A stretch of 64,000 nucleotides of DNA from Stereum hirsutum FP-91666 SS1 (Eukaryota; Basidiomycota; Agaricomycetes; Russulales; Stereaceae), in assembly GCF_000264905.1 (NCBI RefSeq), contig NW_006763145.1:911007-975006 (forward strand), given 5' to 3'. Below, piece by piece: positions 47,475 to 64,000 of this stretch. The position numbers and the translations under genes were made by a program. Numbering within the stretch: the stretch's first letter is position 1; every line of letters begins with the position of its first letter. A model generated the notes under the pieces. The model saw only the letters and a list, made by a program, of their open reading frames with translations. It searched no databases and had not been told where the DNA came from.

Positions 47475-48266
47475 ATTCGCAGTAAAGCTGTGGTAGTGTT
47501 GGTGCTGATAGATTGAAGTTTAGCAACTCGAAGATGTGGAAGTAAAGAGCTGGATGATGAAGGAAACCTCAGCCCCCAAGCCAGATTTTATATTTCTCTG
47601 GAGACTCTGCTAGGAAGTCTCGGGAACGCGCAAGTCTCTAGATATCCGAGGACCGACAGCCTACTTGGCGTCTGGGACTGGGAGATATGTCTTGGAGTCA
47701 GACCAAGACCACTGTCAGGCTCGGACCTTGACATAGCGGTTTGCAAAGTGTCTCACTCCCAGCCAAGTGAGGTGTCGCCGAGTCACCGACCCCAGCGGGA
47801 CTGCAATGTATGGACCATGGAAGAGATAGCAAAACACGAATAAAGTTATAACCCCCGTGTAATCCAGTTCCAATGAATGTGATGTCCTTATGTTTTGTGG
47901 GCCATTTCTACGGCTAAAACAACACGGAGGAGGTGGCGGTTTGAGACGAGTCGAAGACGCCACAGTCACGCTCAAGATCAAGAGAGCGGCCCGTGCGGCC
48001 CGTGTTACAGCACCGTGACGATCCTGACGCGTCGTGTCACAAGAAGCGCTTGACCTCGCTTGACACGCGTTTGCCGCGTTCGCTCATTGTTTTTGCATCC
48101 GGAATTAAAGCTGAAGCCTAGGAGAGGTAAGTGGTCTTCGTGGAGGTATAAATAATTGGATTTACTGCTTATGAAACATGTTCTTTTATTGTCTTTAGAC
48201 TGTGTGACCACACCCTAGTCGCAGTGCCAACCTCGACTCGGAATCTTCGCGTCGTCCAAGAAGCGA
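47475..48266. other. Divergent intergenic region
   Basis: About 790 bp between the start of the repeat-protein gene (minus) and the Rap1-like gene (plus). It must contain both promoters. Two short minus-strand frames (47715-47981, 48005-48211) show nothing recognisable. Confidence 0.4.
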
Positions 48267-51200
48267 ATGCCAGGGAGGACTGGCCGTAAGAAGTCCACGT
48301 AAATACTTGGCAAGCCTACGCAAAGCTATATTCATACTGATTTATGTCAAATATCAAGGAGGAGTTCGTTCACGACTGATGAAGACAGTCTCCTCGTGAA
48401 ATACATCGCCAAGTACGGGCTCATCTACTCCGCGACGGGGCAGAAGCTCTATGACATATTAGTGATGGACGTGCGTCTTCAACCCTTTGCTATTCTGTTT
48501 CAACCGTGTACTGTTCTTTTTGAAGAATATCAGACTACTGACGATAGACTCTCAAACAAACAGAAGGACTCACTCTGGCCATGGTCGGCTGAGCATCCCC
48601 CTAGCTCCTGGAGACAACGCTACATCACATATCGTCATGAGTGGTTCGATGAGAGAATCGGTAACTATCGGAAGGAAGAGGGTTTCACCGAAGCTTCCGT
48701 TGCTGAATCTCTCGGTCTTATTGCCCCTTCGAGGTCTGAAGGAACTCCCGAGATCCAGGCAGCGCAGGAGGAGGGCGCGAACACGATTGGGAAGAGAAAG
48801 AGGGATGCTGGCGAAGGAGATGATCAGAGTAAACGGGCGCGAGTGGAGGGCCTGACCGGAGGTGAGAGTTCGAGCCAGAAAACGTAAGTCTTTGCATTCA
48901 CTTTCACATGCCGAGGAAGATGTGTTTCGGTTTGCTTTCATTGACGTTACATTCGCTATCCAGGTGGACGGAATTTTCGGAAGCCGAGAAGAAACATTTA
49001 GTGAGATATCTTGCTGAGCATTCACTGAGTAAGAAAGGTCGAAGTGGAAACACACTGTATAAAGGTCTCGTCGGTGATGTGTGTCTTTATTTCTATCCAG
49101 CATGCTGTCTGCCTGAATGATACAAGTGACTGACGAGTTTGCCTTCTTGACAGCCAGCGACTCAGTGGTGGTCTTTCAATCACCCATGGGCGTCTTGGCA
49201 GAATCAGTATACAAAAAACCCCGTTTCCTACGATAATCGTATTCTGAACTACCAGAAGCGGATAAAGGCCAAAGCAGCGCCGAGGGTCAAAGGTCCGCAT
49301 CCCGCTTCTGTTGAAGAAGATGACACGGAACAGGGCGAGATAGAAAAGATTGTGGAGGCAGATAGAAAAGATGAAGCAAAAGAGAACGAGGAGGAGCGAG
49401 ACCAAGCCCAAGAACTACAACAGCAAGTTGGCAAGGAGCAATTGCCTGTCGAGGTTCCGCGACCAGAGGACGACGCCGCCGAACCCGTGCAAGACGATAC
49501 AGAAGAAGCACCCGTTCAAGAGCTCCAGAACCCCGTCGCGTCTACTTCCCATACTGCACACTCTGATCGACATCCTTCATCCGTCGTCGCCTCTCCCCAA
49601 GCCAAACGCAAGAAGCCCCCTCCATCGACAAGTGCCATAGCAGGACCCGGTCCGAGCACGCAACTATCTAGGAATCGCGCTAGTGAGGAAAACGCACCTC
49701 CTCTTCAACCACCGAAAGCGACACAGCCTCATCAGCGTGCCGTGGGCCAGGGTGTGGTAAAGGGTAACCCAAAATTGTCCGCGGACGCCTCATCGAAGCA
49801 GCATACGGATGAGCCAAAGAAGGGAAGGGGGAAGGACGTAGCGAAGAAAGTGGTTGGGAAGAAACGGTCTTACCCGACCTCAAGTACCGATGAGGACGAG
49901 CCTGCTGCAACCTGGATAACGAAGGATGTGATGAATCCTGATCGCCATCGCCGTATGCAAGAGGTGGAAAGGCTGTTGTGTTCTGGGCCTAGCAAAGTCG
50001 GCTCGAACGATAGGTAAGTAACACGTCGTTTTCTACAGGATGAGCACTCAACTCAATACGATGTTTTCCTTAGGCCTACTCAATCCGACCGTACTTCTGC
50101 GACTTCCAACCCTTCTTCCGCCGGAAATCGCCCTGCCTCACTCTCATCCCAGCCCAAGCTTGCCCATCCACCTCATCTTCAGGTATCACAGGAACCTACA
50201 CCCCCACAATCTGGCGCTAGCGATATCTCGCGCGTCGTCACCCCTGGTCCAGGAACTGAGCGTGCGGTTGAGCCGGCTGATCGTTTCTCAAGCCCTTCGA
50301 CTGTTGTTCCGGAGGACGACGCAAGACCCGAACCTCCATCGGGCGAAGTTACGGCTCCGAAGCCTCTCGTCAAACGTCGAAGAATGCTCAAGAAGAAGAA
50401 GGCCAGTGCTGGCAGCGATATGTTCGTATCCTCTGACGAAGGCGAGAAGGACGCCACTCTTTCGCAGCCGGTTCAAGCATCCGTCCCCGAGTTGGTACCA
50501 CCATCGACCACACCATCTTTACCGCCTCGCCGCGAGGAAGGTCCATATATCAGTGCTCTCTCTGGCCACGCAGGTGAACCGAGGCTTTCGCCTGGTGGAC
50601 GGCGACTGAGCGGAGTCGCTGAGGATGAGCAACCAAAGAGTTTGGAGGAAATTTCTTGGTCACCAAAGCGTCAGGACGAAGCGCGTCTATCTCAAGCGTC
50701 TCAAGACAGCACGAAATCGAAGCCAAAACCTGGGGCGACCGCAAGAGTCACTACTACTGCGAATGTGGCCTCTACCAAGTCAAGCGCTGGAAAGCCATTG
50801 GTAGCGGAGTCGAAGAAGCCTGCTTTACACTTCCCGGAGCCGTACAAATTGCAGGATGATTGGGCGTCTGCGACAAGTACCAACGTCTCGCCCACACCTG
50901 CTCCTCGTCATCAAACCCATGGGCAGCAGCAGCAAGTCGCTCATTCGCTGGCTGAAGAAGAGACTAGGGTTCCCCGTTCTGCGTTGGAGAGGTTCAAGGC
51001 GGATCGCGTGGCGTCAGAGAAGCAAAAAGAGAGCCCGCCTCCATTGGTCTCAAAGAAACCGCCTCAGGAGAACGCAGTGGCTTCGTCTTCTAGAGTTCAG
51101 CTGCCACCGTCGAGACGGTCTGATCCAGTCCCTAGGACTGAAAGCTTCATGGACGAGCCGACCGACCTTATTCCTCAATCTATCAGTTCTCCTGTTCGAC

Positions 51201-53365
51201 CTCTCCCCGCAGCGGAATCGTCTCCGCACAAGGTTTCATCTACCCCAGGACAGAGCATACACACTTCGAAAACTGTTCGTATATCACCAGATTCTCATTC
51301 GGATGAACGGGGCCGTCGACAATCGCGTGGTGCCAATACAGGAAGCAGAACATCGGGCGTAGTTCCATTCGATTTCAGTACATACCGCAGTGGTTCTCGT
51401 GCCAGCCTGAGACCAGGACAAAGCAGACTTCGACAGTCACTTTCTATCACAGATCTTACCGAGGACACCAAAGTAAATTCGACAGACCGCCTTTCTTCGC
51501 CTGGTCTTTCCAATCAATCTCGCAGTCCTCCCAGGGACCTCAGACGCTCGAGCCATGCCTTTACTCCTATACATACTCCTCGTGCACAGTCCCTAGTGCA
51601 CACCCATCGTCGTCGTGCGACTTCTTCCCTCTCTCATGCCATGTCCGGCCGGTCATCACCACTGCAGCCGGACCCCCGTCGTGAGTCGATAGGCCTCAAT
51701 CACGGTATACAAACTCCGTCCCCTCCTCCTCTCCCTATCCAAGAACGCACTTTCATCCACAACTTCGGCTTCCAGAAGATCATGGAACAGCTGGTCAAGG
51801 ACTCCGGGTTCTCTCCGGAGACGGTGTTCGCCGTGCTTGAGCAGACGAAAAGCTTGGAGGAAACCGATCGGAGGTTGACGGATGCGAAAACGGCCGCTCT
51901 GAAGGTTTTGCTTGCTGAAAAGGCTGCTAGAGAGGCCGACGCTGATACCGAAGAGGAGGAAGGAGAGAGCGGCCAAGAAGAAGATGATGAGAGACCCGGG
52001 TCCGACGACGAATTTGCCGAGTTGGTCAGAGAAGCTCGAGGTATTCCCCTAGGTGTCAACGACAGCAGTACACCTGGACGTTTTCCCCCTACCACTCCCG
52101 CATCCCAAGGATCTTCTACTGGTTCGACGGTGAACCCTTCACCTCAACCCGTGTTTACGCCAGCTGGGAGGCGCGCACAAGAATTTGTGGAACTGGTATT
52201 GAAGGGTCGGATACAAGACGCGAAAGAAAGGGAGGTGAGGCGGAGCAGCCATGGTCTGATTCGGGACGATTCGGTGAACGCTGAGGAGTCGTTCAGGGAT
52301 GACGGTGAGATAGGACAGGACGATGTAGAAACCGAGACATACACCGACGAAGAGCAATCTGAAGAGGTTGGAGAGGAAAAAGAAGAAGAAGATCGAGGCG
52401 GGTCAGAAGATGGAGAAGTTAGGGAGAGCTCGCCGATTTCCGAACTTGCAGTGGAGGACGATTTGACTCGGTGCGTATCTGCCGACGCGAGTCAAGAGCG
52501 TGATGTGGAAGATACTGTGGCACTACCGACCGACTCGGATAGTCCTGATAACGACGACGAAGAGGAGGAGAATGACTTGATTCGTCCGGAGGACTGCGAA
52601 TATCATCCAGTACAGCCAGAATCACAGTCAACGGACGAAGAGCAAGAGGAGGACGAGCAGGATGAAGAGGAGCTGGATGATGATGAGCACAGCGGGTCGG
52701 AGTTGGCTGAGGAAGGACAAGATGAGCAGAATAAGGCAGAACGGGATGACGAGCAGGAAGAGGAAGAACGACTCCAAGTCCATGTTGGTGCGCAGGACGA
52801 GGAAGAGGACGATCAGGAGGCAGAGGCAGAGGAAGAGGCCGATAAGACCGATCAGGAGGCAGAGGAAGAGGAAGAGGTCGAAGACGAGATAGAGGTCGAG
52901 GAACAGGTCGATGAAGAAGAGGTTGAGGAACAGGATGAAACGCACGACGAGAGATCGGACGAGGAACCGCAGGACGACACTGAAGACAGCGAAGTAGAAC
53001 AGAACCCATCTGGGGAAAGCGATACAGAGGAGAACGATGTTCAACTGGTGGATGAAGAGAATGGGTCTGACGATGCGGGTTCCTTTGAGGAGGAGGATTC
53101 GCAAGACGCAGAGAGCGATGGATCAGAGGAACAGGAAGGTGAGGAAGGTGAATACCTTCCTCGCCTCACCGAAGCTCCTTCACCTCCACTCAGTCCGCGC
53201 ACTCTCAACCGGAGGAGACGCAAGGCCGAGATGGACGAATATATCAGGGCACGGGTAAACCACGACGAAGAATTGGCCAACGCTCTTGATGCTGGTGAAC
53301 CACAATTCTTGTGGGCGATTAGCAAGAGACTCCGCAGCAAGTTTCTTGTACCGGAAGACCAATAG
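48267..53365 (+). CDS. Rap1-like protein: two Myb-type domains and a long acidic region
   Basis: Exons 48267-48298, 48359-48470, 48564-48883, 48964-49078, 49154-50013 and 50074-53365, about 1,576 residues. The start is MPGRTGRKKST. Two Rap1/Myb-like modules follow: RSSFTTDEDSLLVKYIAKYG with HPPSSWRQRYITYRHEWFDE, and TWTEFSEAEKKHLVRYLAEH with HPWASWQNQY. The middle is a very long Ser/Pro/Lys-rich disordered part with basic nuclear-localisation stretches (KRRRMLKKKKA). A helical block near residues 1,030-1,080 (FGFQKIMEQLVKDSGFSPET, VFAVLEQTKSLEE) has a UBA or Rap1-C-terminal look. A 250-residue Glu/Asp run follows, then a basic end (RTLNRRRRKAEMDEYIRARV). Rap1 proteins bind or cap telomeres. 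Assignment rests on the Myb pair and is moderate; a chromatin-binding Myb protein is the alternative. Confidence 0.65.
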
Positions 53366-53555
53366 CGTCTCCTTATAGGCACTCGCTGTTCAGGATACAT
53401 TTTTTGTCTTACACTAATGGAATATATATTGTAAAAACTTGAATTTTACTCGCAGCAAACCAGTGTTTATCCCGTGAAGTAGGTCTGTGACAAGTCTAGT
53501 TCTCTACGATAGTTGTACATGTTACTTTCGTGCCGATGGTTCTTTCTCCTGAACT

Positions 53556-55182
53556 TTAGACGGCTTTAATAGCGATCTTCACCGCAGAACGGCTTTTCAT
53601 CTTGTCCAAAGCCTTCTGGAAATCGTCAAGGTTGAATTCATCGGTGACCTATTCATATGATTCTCTCAGTCATGATCATCTCGACGTAGGAACAAATGAC
53701 AACAACGGGGACTGACTATGCCTTTGGTCTTGATTTTACCGGATTCGAGATAATCTACCGCACGAGGGAAGCAATAGGCCTGTGCGAAGGAGCCAAGGAT
53801 CTGTGGAAAGAGCGCTATCATGAGCTAGTTTCATGAGAGTGTGCAGAGGGACTGACGGTAATCTCGTCGCCGAAAATCTTAGAAGGAGGCCAGTGAACGC
53901 GATCGGCATTGGCGTAGACACCGTAGATCAAGAGCTTTCCTCCCCGGCGAACGTAATTGATCGATTCATTCGCAATGCTTTCGACTCCAGTGGCCTCGAC
54001 CTATTGAAATATGAGCTGTTAGTGGCAGTGCGTTTGACCTTCGTCTTTGGTCGGGCCTATTGTACTTACTACGACATCGAAACCATACGGATTATTCTCC
54101 TTCAGTTGTTTCCACTGCGCTTCGGGATCAGACCTATCCAGCTCAACGTACTCATCCGCCACATCCAGGCTCTTGGCGATATCCATCTTGATACCCTTGT
54201 TGGCCGCCAGCACCACCTTCGTTGCGCCGTTGATCTTCAAAAGCTGGCACATCATCAGACCAGTGGGTCCAGAGCCAATCATCAGCACTTCAGCACCGAC
54301 AGACATCCCTAGCTTGTCCATTCCGTGAATGGCACACGCGGCAGGCTCGAGGAGTGTGGCTTCTTTATCTGACATATTGCTGATCTTGTAGACCTGCTTT
54401 CCGGCGCTTCGAGTCGTAAGCAAGAACAAGGTGAATGTCAGCCTTTGCTGATACTGAAGGGAAAATGAAACAAATGTAGAACTTACAAGGTAACGAACTC
54501 GGCGAACCCGCCTGCCATGCTGACACCTTTGCCCTCGAAGTTCTCACAAAGAATTCCTTTGCCTCTGCGGCAGTAGAAACAGTCGTCACACTAAGACAAA
54601 GTAGACGGTCAGCTTCGTTTTCCACAGTGTTGTGACGGTTGAGAACATCGTATGTCAAGCATACGTACCAGAACACCAGGATCTGCGACACACCGGTCGC
54701 CCACAGAGAGCCCCTTCACATTCTTCCCTATCGCCTCAATCTTTCCGACGACTTCGTGTCCCGGAATGAGCTGTAAATTACAAGACGATTGGAGCACCAT
54801 GAATATACATGAGAATTCAACATTCTGTGCATCACTCACTGGAAACTTGGATACGAATTCGCCTTCGTGGACATGAGAGTCGGTGCCGCAAATACCTGAG
54901 GGATGTAGGTGTCAATGCCTTTATTCCTCTGACCTGATGACAAAGAGATTACCGCAGTAGGATACTAAGAACCATCTGTTAATACGATTATATCCAAACA
55001 AAGCATGTGGTAGTGCTAACCTTTAACCAACACCTCTTCGTCCCCGATTTGAGGTACGGGCACCTCGAGTATCTCAAAGTTGCGAGGCTGCAATGGAGTT
55101 TGGGAATTGCTCAGAGGATCATCGCAAGATCGAGGCATACCGAGTGATAGTAGACGGCCTTCATTGTCTCTGGAATCGGCAT
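53556..55182 (-). CDS. Zinc-dependent medium-chain (polyol-type) dehydrogenase
   Basis: Starts [14 protein letters not shown] at 55182; the stop is at 53556, across several short introns. Motifs in order: [37 protein letters not shown] (catalytic zinc Cys), [17 protein letters not shown], the structural zinc cluster (CDDCFYC and ILC), [14 protein letters not shown], the Rossmann motif [23 protein letters not shown], and [16 protein letters not shown]. The family oxidises sugar alcohols such as arabinitol, sorbitol or xylitol with NAD(P); the exact substrate is not visible. Exon 3 is only 12 nt (54964-54953) and encodes the bridge into SYCG next to the catalytic Cys. It converges with the Rap1-like gene, 190 bp apart, and diverges from SPT16. 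Confidence 0.85.
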
Positions 55183-55782
55183 TGTATGTGGTTTAGATTA
55201 TGAGGGCGTCGACTCGAGTGAGATTGTAGTTGGATAAGAGAACGAGGAACTGTCCAGCTGACGTTGTCAATCTGGACACGCTGTATATATACATGACGAG
55301 CTGTTCGCCTCGTTTCCGGGAAAAGACAGAAGCGTACAAGACCAATCAAGTTGATCCTGGACACGGTTGGATTTCTAGAGAACGGACCGTATACGTAGAC
55401 CAATACGATTATCTATCGGTGTGATATGTCTCCCCGCCCTTCCCGCCACACAGGCACTGAGCACTCACACATCAGGACCTATCAGGACCAACGCTGCGGT
55501 CTGTCGCTGGGTGTCCTCAAGTTCACAGTGGGCCCAAAGAACACGTACGATTGATTTTAATCAACCGTTTTTGGATAAAAGCGACTCGGTGACATCGCTG
55601 CAAGGATGGAGTGGCGTCGTGGCAAGAGCGAAATTGCAAATGACGCCCAACGCTCGATAATACGCGTTTCAATCTCCGCCCGAACGCGGCGCGTCAGTGG
55701 CGAGCGCGTCTGAATCACATAGCTTGCAACTCCTTCTTTACCACCACCAGCTTCCCTTCCTCTTCTCCTTTACGACCTACTC
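55183..55782. promoter_or_regulatory. Shared upstream region of the dehydrogenase and SPT16
   Basis: 600 bp between divergent starts. Holds both promoters; a pyrimidine-rich stretch of about 30 bp lies just before the SPT16 ATG. No gene seen. Confidence 0.45.
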
Positions 55783-60005
<4,223 letters not shown>

Positions 60006-60241
60006 ACGTTGAGCCTTGCTTTCGTCGTGCATGGTGTCTGCACTCCTCGTATCTGTGCGGTTGAGTGCGTGTATAGTTCTTCCGTTTGTCTATCTGCGTC
60101 CTGCGGCGTCCTGTTCTTGTATCTCTCTCAGTTGAAGTGCAGTATCTTCCTTGAATTTCCGCGTGTAGTAATGTCGTCGTTGTCGTCATCGGTTCTTAAG
60201 TTCGAGTGTCTGAATCTGATCTCATTCTGCGCATGGCTACA

Positions 60242-61426
60242 TCATCCCCCATCCTCGGATGGTTCATTCATCAAATCCACGATGATGGGTTGTCCTCCCC
60301 AGGCTATCGCGGCATTCACTGACACCCGATTTCTATGAGGAATAGTCCGATCTTCATTCTCTTGTTGCTCTGCACTGTTTGCGGGTCCTATCCTGTTAAT
60401 ATCGACCCCATGCCCTTCGTGAATGTGTCCGAAAACATGCAACCGGCAGCTTGAAAGTGCGTCCATCTTGGCCCGGAGGTGGGGACATCCGGCGTGGACA
60501 CCTTTGAGCGTTTCGTCCTGGATGCCGTAGGGCGGTGTGTGGGTGAGAAGGATCTCAGTATCCGATGGGATGCGACTATATATTTCTGTGGGGTGCAAAG
60601 ATGAGGATGGTCAGTTCATTCGGAAGTGGCCTTGCGGATGGGTTAAGTTCACTGACGGTCTGCTTCTGTCGCAGTTCGGTACTGGAAGGCACCAGATGCG
60701 TAGCGCGGGGCTGCCTGGTCAATCCGTTAGCGCACTGACCGCCGCCAACACAAGGGTGAACTTGAAGAGCTCACTGGCGAGCCGTAGAACTTCCATGTCT
60801 TATCCTGTGAGGTAGTGATTGAGACTGCTTCATGTTCTAGGTAGTGTATGCCGGCTTCAGTGGCGGCTTCGTCTGTTACTGTCAACTGTGCTTGCTCTAC
60901 GTCCTGTAAATAATTCAAACGGAGTCAGATGCTAGAAGTAATGTACTGGTCGCGACAGCTTACGGCTAGCGATATACCTGTGGCACCTCGATGGCGCCGC
61001 GATTTCGCCCAAGTGCTGTCCAAACATAACTTCAGAAATATAGTCAGCGCCTTGACTAACATGTTGAAGATAGAGCTCACATCGTGATTTCCAGCGATAA
61101 TCCTGATGAGTTATGAAGTACGTTAGTTGCCGATTTGCTGCATAACAAGGTCATACCGCCTACACTTTATGTGGATGAGGTAGTCTCCTTAACCACGCCA
61201 TAGTAAGCTTGAGATCATACAGGTTGCCGTCGCGGCAGAGGTCCCCTGCATGAATGAGAACATCGCCATCTGGGATGCTCCAGGTCCATTTGGTCTTGGA
61301 ATGCGTGTCAGAGATGCAAACGAATCGCGTCCACGTTTCTCCTGGATGATTCGGAGGGTGATGTGCATCGTAGTCCGTATAGACTTGGTGAGTGGTATCG
61401 AAAACTTCATGAGGCTCGGCCGCCAT
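60242..61426 (-). CDS. Calcineurin-like metallophosphoesterase (MPPED1/2 type)
   Basis: The start MAAEPHEVFDTTHQVY at 61426 is preferred; an in-frame ATG exists at 61498. Metal-site motifs: FVCISDTHS (D..H), DVLIHAGDL (GD), VIIAGNHD (GNH, on a 22-nt exon 61102-61081), EILLTHTPPYGI (H) and RLHVFGHIHEGHGV (GH.H). GIHYLEHEAVSI and FYGSP lie between. This is the class III phosphodiesterase/phosphatase set of the MPPED group, which binds two metal ions. Physiological substrates in fungi are unknown. Exons 3-5 are short, and I read junctions from family knowledge, so their borders are approximate. It converges on SPT16, 236 bp apart. Confidence 0.82.
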
Positions 61427-62195
61427 GGCAGGAGATGTAGATAGCTTAGTAGTGACGTTCTGTCTTTTCAACAATACTAGTAGATTGTTTGCAGGCACTC
61501 CGAGTCAGCATGAGCACTGACCAAGCCAAGACCAAGCACTGACTCGTCGACGAGCAAGGTGAGCGTAATCTTTCTTCTCTGGTACTATATTTTCATAGAG
61601 ATTCAGTCAAACGAGCTTGAGATACTGTAACATAGACCTTCAGAAATACCGAGGAGCGAACTGATCAGTAGTTGGCCTTTGCCAGACAATTGCCAGAGCA
61701 CAGAGTCAGTGCGAGATGGTTGAGGGCTGAAGTTGGGGGCCACCAAAGGGCCACACAGCGTAATAGACGCGGTAGTTGCCGATGGGCGGCATGTTCGCCG
61801 TATCTCCATTTGTAACACAGCTCGTTTCTTGACCTTCGACCATCACGAGCAAACCGTTCGCAGCAGCAATGCGCACCGCTGAAATATCATACACTCACTA
61901 TAGGCCTCAAGCTGGGTGACACGATGCCGGACAAAGACCGACTCGAAGGAAGCCGCCGGGAGCATCAAAAAACGTGCTCGCAAACGCTAATGAACGCCGC
62001 TTTCGTTGATTTCATTTATTTCGGCTGCTTTTGTGGTTTTGCCTCGGATTCCGACTCTTAGCGAACCTATTTCCGGTACCGGTGGGGCTCCATAAATTGC
62101 CAACCCTCGCCTCCTCATTTCTTCTTTCTCTCCTGCTCGCGCATAACGCTTACCTTTAGCCATCTCTGGCCCCAACTTCCGGAACCATACCTTCT
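61427..62195. other. Intergenic region with doubtful coding-like frame
   Basis: About 770 bp. Minus-strand sequence at 61890-61706 reads like coding (VRIAAANGLLVMVEGQE, NYRVYYAVWPFGG), and a frame starting at 62175 (MAKGKRYARAGEKEE) is basic. I cannot join them: the only GT..AG gap between possible exons is about 20 bp, too short for an intron. A degraded or single-exon small gene remains possible. Confidence 0.25.
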
Positions 62196-63762
62196 ATGAA
62201 GCAGCCGCCATATCTCTCTCCTGAAATTCGCCAGACGTTTCAAGATGCTCACCTCAGCTCATCGCTTTCCGTCGGTGATACGCTCACGAAGTTCGTGTTC
62301 ACCGTATCATCCACCACAGCGAAGTTGAAACACGCCATGAGGAAGGATAGTACAGGCAACTTGGTCTCTCATGTATCTTCCTCTTCAACTGCATCCCAGT
62401 CGTCCTCGTCGTCGGATGAGCCGAGCGGTCAGGAAGCTCCGGTGAAACAGGATCAAGAGCTTACGGAGGAACAGGCTACGTATGTACCTCGGTCTGCCTT
62501 ACTTCTCACTTCGTCTGCACGTTCCAAAGTACTCTTGTTCGCTCCATTCAGTCAAGACAACTCTGATTGATGTTCCCCCTCTAGCGCTAATTCGTCCGCA
62601 GACACTACGAATATCACAGGACCCGCGCGTTCTACATCCCCAGAAGTCAACACGATTCCGTTCCCCAGTATCTCAACCAAGACAGATTCCAAACTCGTAT
62701 TGGACAATGGTTTGGGTCTACGCGAGACGGAGTTGAAGGTCGAAATCAAAGGAACGCAGTCTAGGTTCGTAACACTTTCTCATCCCGAACCAGTGATCAC
62801 GCTTGTTGATGTACCCGATTAAATTATCCAGTTTTCTCCGTACCACCTCAACTACTCATACAGAAACATCTTTAACGCATCGAGAAGCCCCTCACGCCGT
62901 CACTTTTCCTGTCGAACCTGTGCCCCCTCCTAGGATACGCACACGCTCTAGTTCCTTCGTACGACGGAAACCCGGAGATACTGCCCAGGAGCAAGCTCCA
63001 TTACAAGATCCCTTGGTTGCTGACGCCGATACCTCTGATCCTTCATACGAAGAATTAGACGTGGCGGCGCCGGATCTCCCCGCTCCAGAAACCAATACTT
63101 CTTCACGATGTTTCCACCCTGGCCCTTGTCATCACGGACCTCTCGACGATGCCATGCAATCCATGCTGCTCGACCTCTTAACCACAGTCTCGGACGGCGA
63201 GGAAGAGGGCGAGGGAGAGATCGGGGATCTGTCGTTCACTCCCGGCCAGGCGGAGGGCGAAGATTTGGAAGACATGCAGGAGATATGGGATGAAGAGGAG
63301 GTAGATTTTGGCACTGCTCTGTGCGAGTACGGGGAGACTTCCTCTCACGTCATTGGACCGCTCTGGCGATTTGAAGCGGAAGATGGACAGCAAGAGGATG
63401 AAGAGGAGCAGGAAGCGGACAGTGCAGAGGGAAGCGGTGATGACGGGAGGTTGAGGGTCTCTGCCTTGGTAAAGCGAGATACTTCGACGAAGGATGGTGT
63501 GCCGACATACACCATGGTTTCAAGGCAAGTCTCGCACAAGTGGTCAGGCTTGCTTGCGATAGTCGATGAGGAGGTCGAGGAGCCTCAGGTAGAGGGTGAG
63601 GCGCCGGACAGAGGTGATAGTGAGGATGACGATGCAGCCTCTAAGATACATGAATTCCCGGATTCTAATGGTAGTGAAGAAGCCCCTCGGCTGTATCGAC
63701 CTCTCAGTGGGGTGGATTGGATGGAGGAGGACGATGATCTGCCTGATTTATCGGACTTTTGA
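62196..63762 (+). CDS. Acidic hypothetical protein
   Basis: Exons 62196-62479, 62585-62764 and 62832-63762, about 464 residues. The first 35 residues look ordered (MKQPPYLSPEIRQTFQDAHL). Then come Ser-rich (SSSSTASQSSSSSDEPS) and Pro/Ser-rich stretches with IRTRSSSFVRRKPGD, a possible kinase site. A short conserved-looking block has CFHPGPCHHGP and MQSMLLDLLTTVSDGEEEGE. The rest is Glu/Asp-rich (WDEEEVDFGTALCEYGE, HVIGPLWRFEAEDG), ending DWMEEDDDLPDLSDF. No membrane span. The acidic end with bulky hydrophobics (W, L, F) resembles transcription-activation segments (inference). No family recognised. Confidence 0.7.
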
Positions 63763-64000
63763 GTATATGATACTGATATCATCTCTTGTTGTTTGCTTCC
63801 CGTATGATAGCTTCCCCACATAATTAATTATTACACTTCACAGCATAACTTGAGGATTATTCCATGGGCTGACGGTCTTTCACTCCGACCATTGGTTGGG
63901 CACTGATACTAGCGGCGAACCACGTTCACCGGTAATTGCCGCAATAAAAACAAGATTTCGACCCCCCACCTTCACACAACTCGGGCCTTCACCAGAGTAC
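63763..64000. other. 3' flank to window end
   Basis: About 240 bp after the last stop; AT-rich 3' sequence (AATTAATTATT near 63825), then no recognisable gene to the edge. Confidence 0.4.

Noticed and set aside
61706..62175. Possible two-exon minus-strand gene upstream of the metallophosphoesterase
   Set aside because: The gap that would join the frames is about 20 bp, too short for an intron; a stop separates them otherwise.

Overview
The window is nuclear DNA from a fungus, most likely a mushroom-forming basidiomycete (Agaricomycetes). The evidence is about 20 protein-coding genes on both strands, almost all split by many short GT-AG introns of about 45-70 nt with CTRAY-like branch sites. 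Several families are typical of Agaricomycetes: F-box/leucine-rich-type proteins, small double-psi beta-barrel secreted proteins, and orphan coiled-coil and membrane proteins. I found no rRNA, intact tRNA, CRISPR array or intact transposon. Exon borders were read by eye from splice signals, reading frame and family similarity remembered from general knowledge. No alignment or search was run.

Layout. 1-3066: the 5' two-thirds of an Adp1-like ABC transporter (minus), whose membrane domain cannot be followed past position 433. In that place lies a short duplication in which one copy carries, and the other precisely lacks, a 51-bp GT-AG intron. 3.6-4.6 kb: a serine-rich orphan. 5.1-8.9 kb: two secreted double-psi beta-barrel paralogues with the copper chaperone COX17 between them. 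10.2-12.0 kb: an F-box gene. 12.4-18.6 kb: two divergent copies of an unknown coiled-coil family enclosing WBP1 (oligosaccharyltransferase). 19.0-22.6 kb: an orphan gene and a gene-poor stretch with a possible 59-residue cysteine-rich peptide. 22.6-27.5 kb: two F-box paralogues enclosing adenylate kinase. 28.8-33.2 kb: an orphan membrane protein and two tandem beta-carbonic anhydrases.

34-44 kb: a small basic protein divergent from HRQ1 helicase (33 exons, three of only 9 nt), then a SCY1-like pseudokinase. 45.2-47.5 kb: an orphan built from several nested repeats. 48.3-53.4 kb: a large Rap1/Myb-like, highly acidic protein. 53.6-63.8 kb: a zinc polyol-type dehydrogenase, SPT16 (FACT), a metallophosphoesterase and an acidic orphan.

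The conserved genes serve separate pathways (N-glycosylation, nucleotide balance, copper delivery to cytochrome oxidase, DNA repair, chromatin transcription), so there is no obvious pathway cluster. What stands out is organisation. Lineage-specific paralogues sit next to each other or on either side of a single housekeeping gene, and gene starts are often arranged head to head over 270-600 bp.
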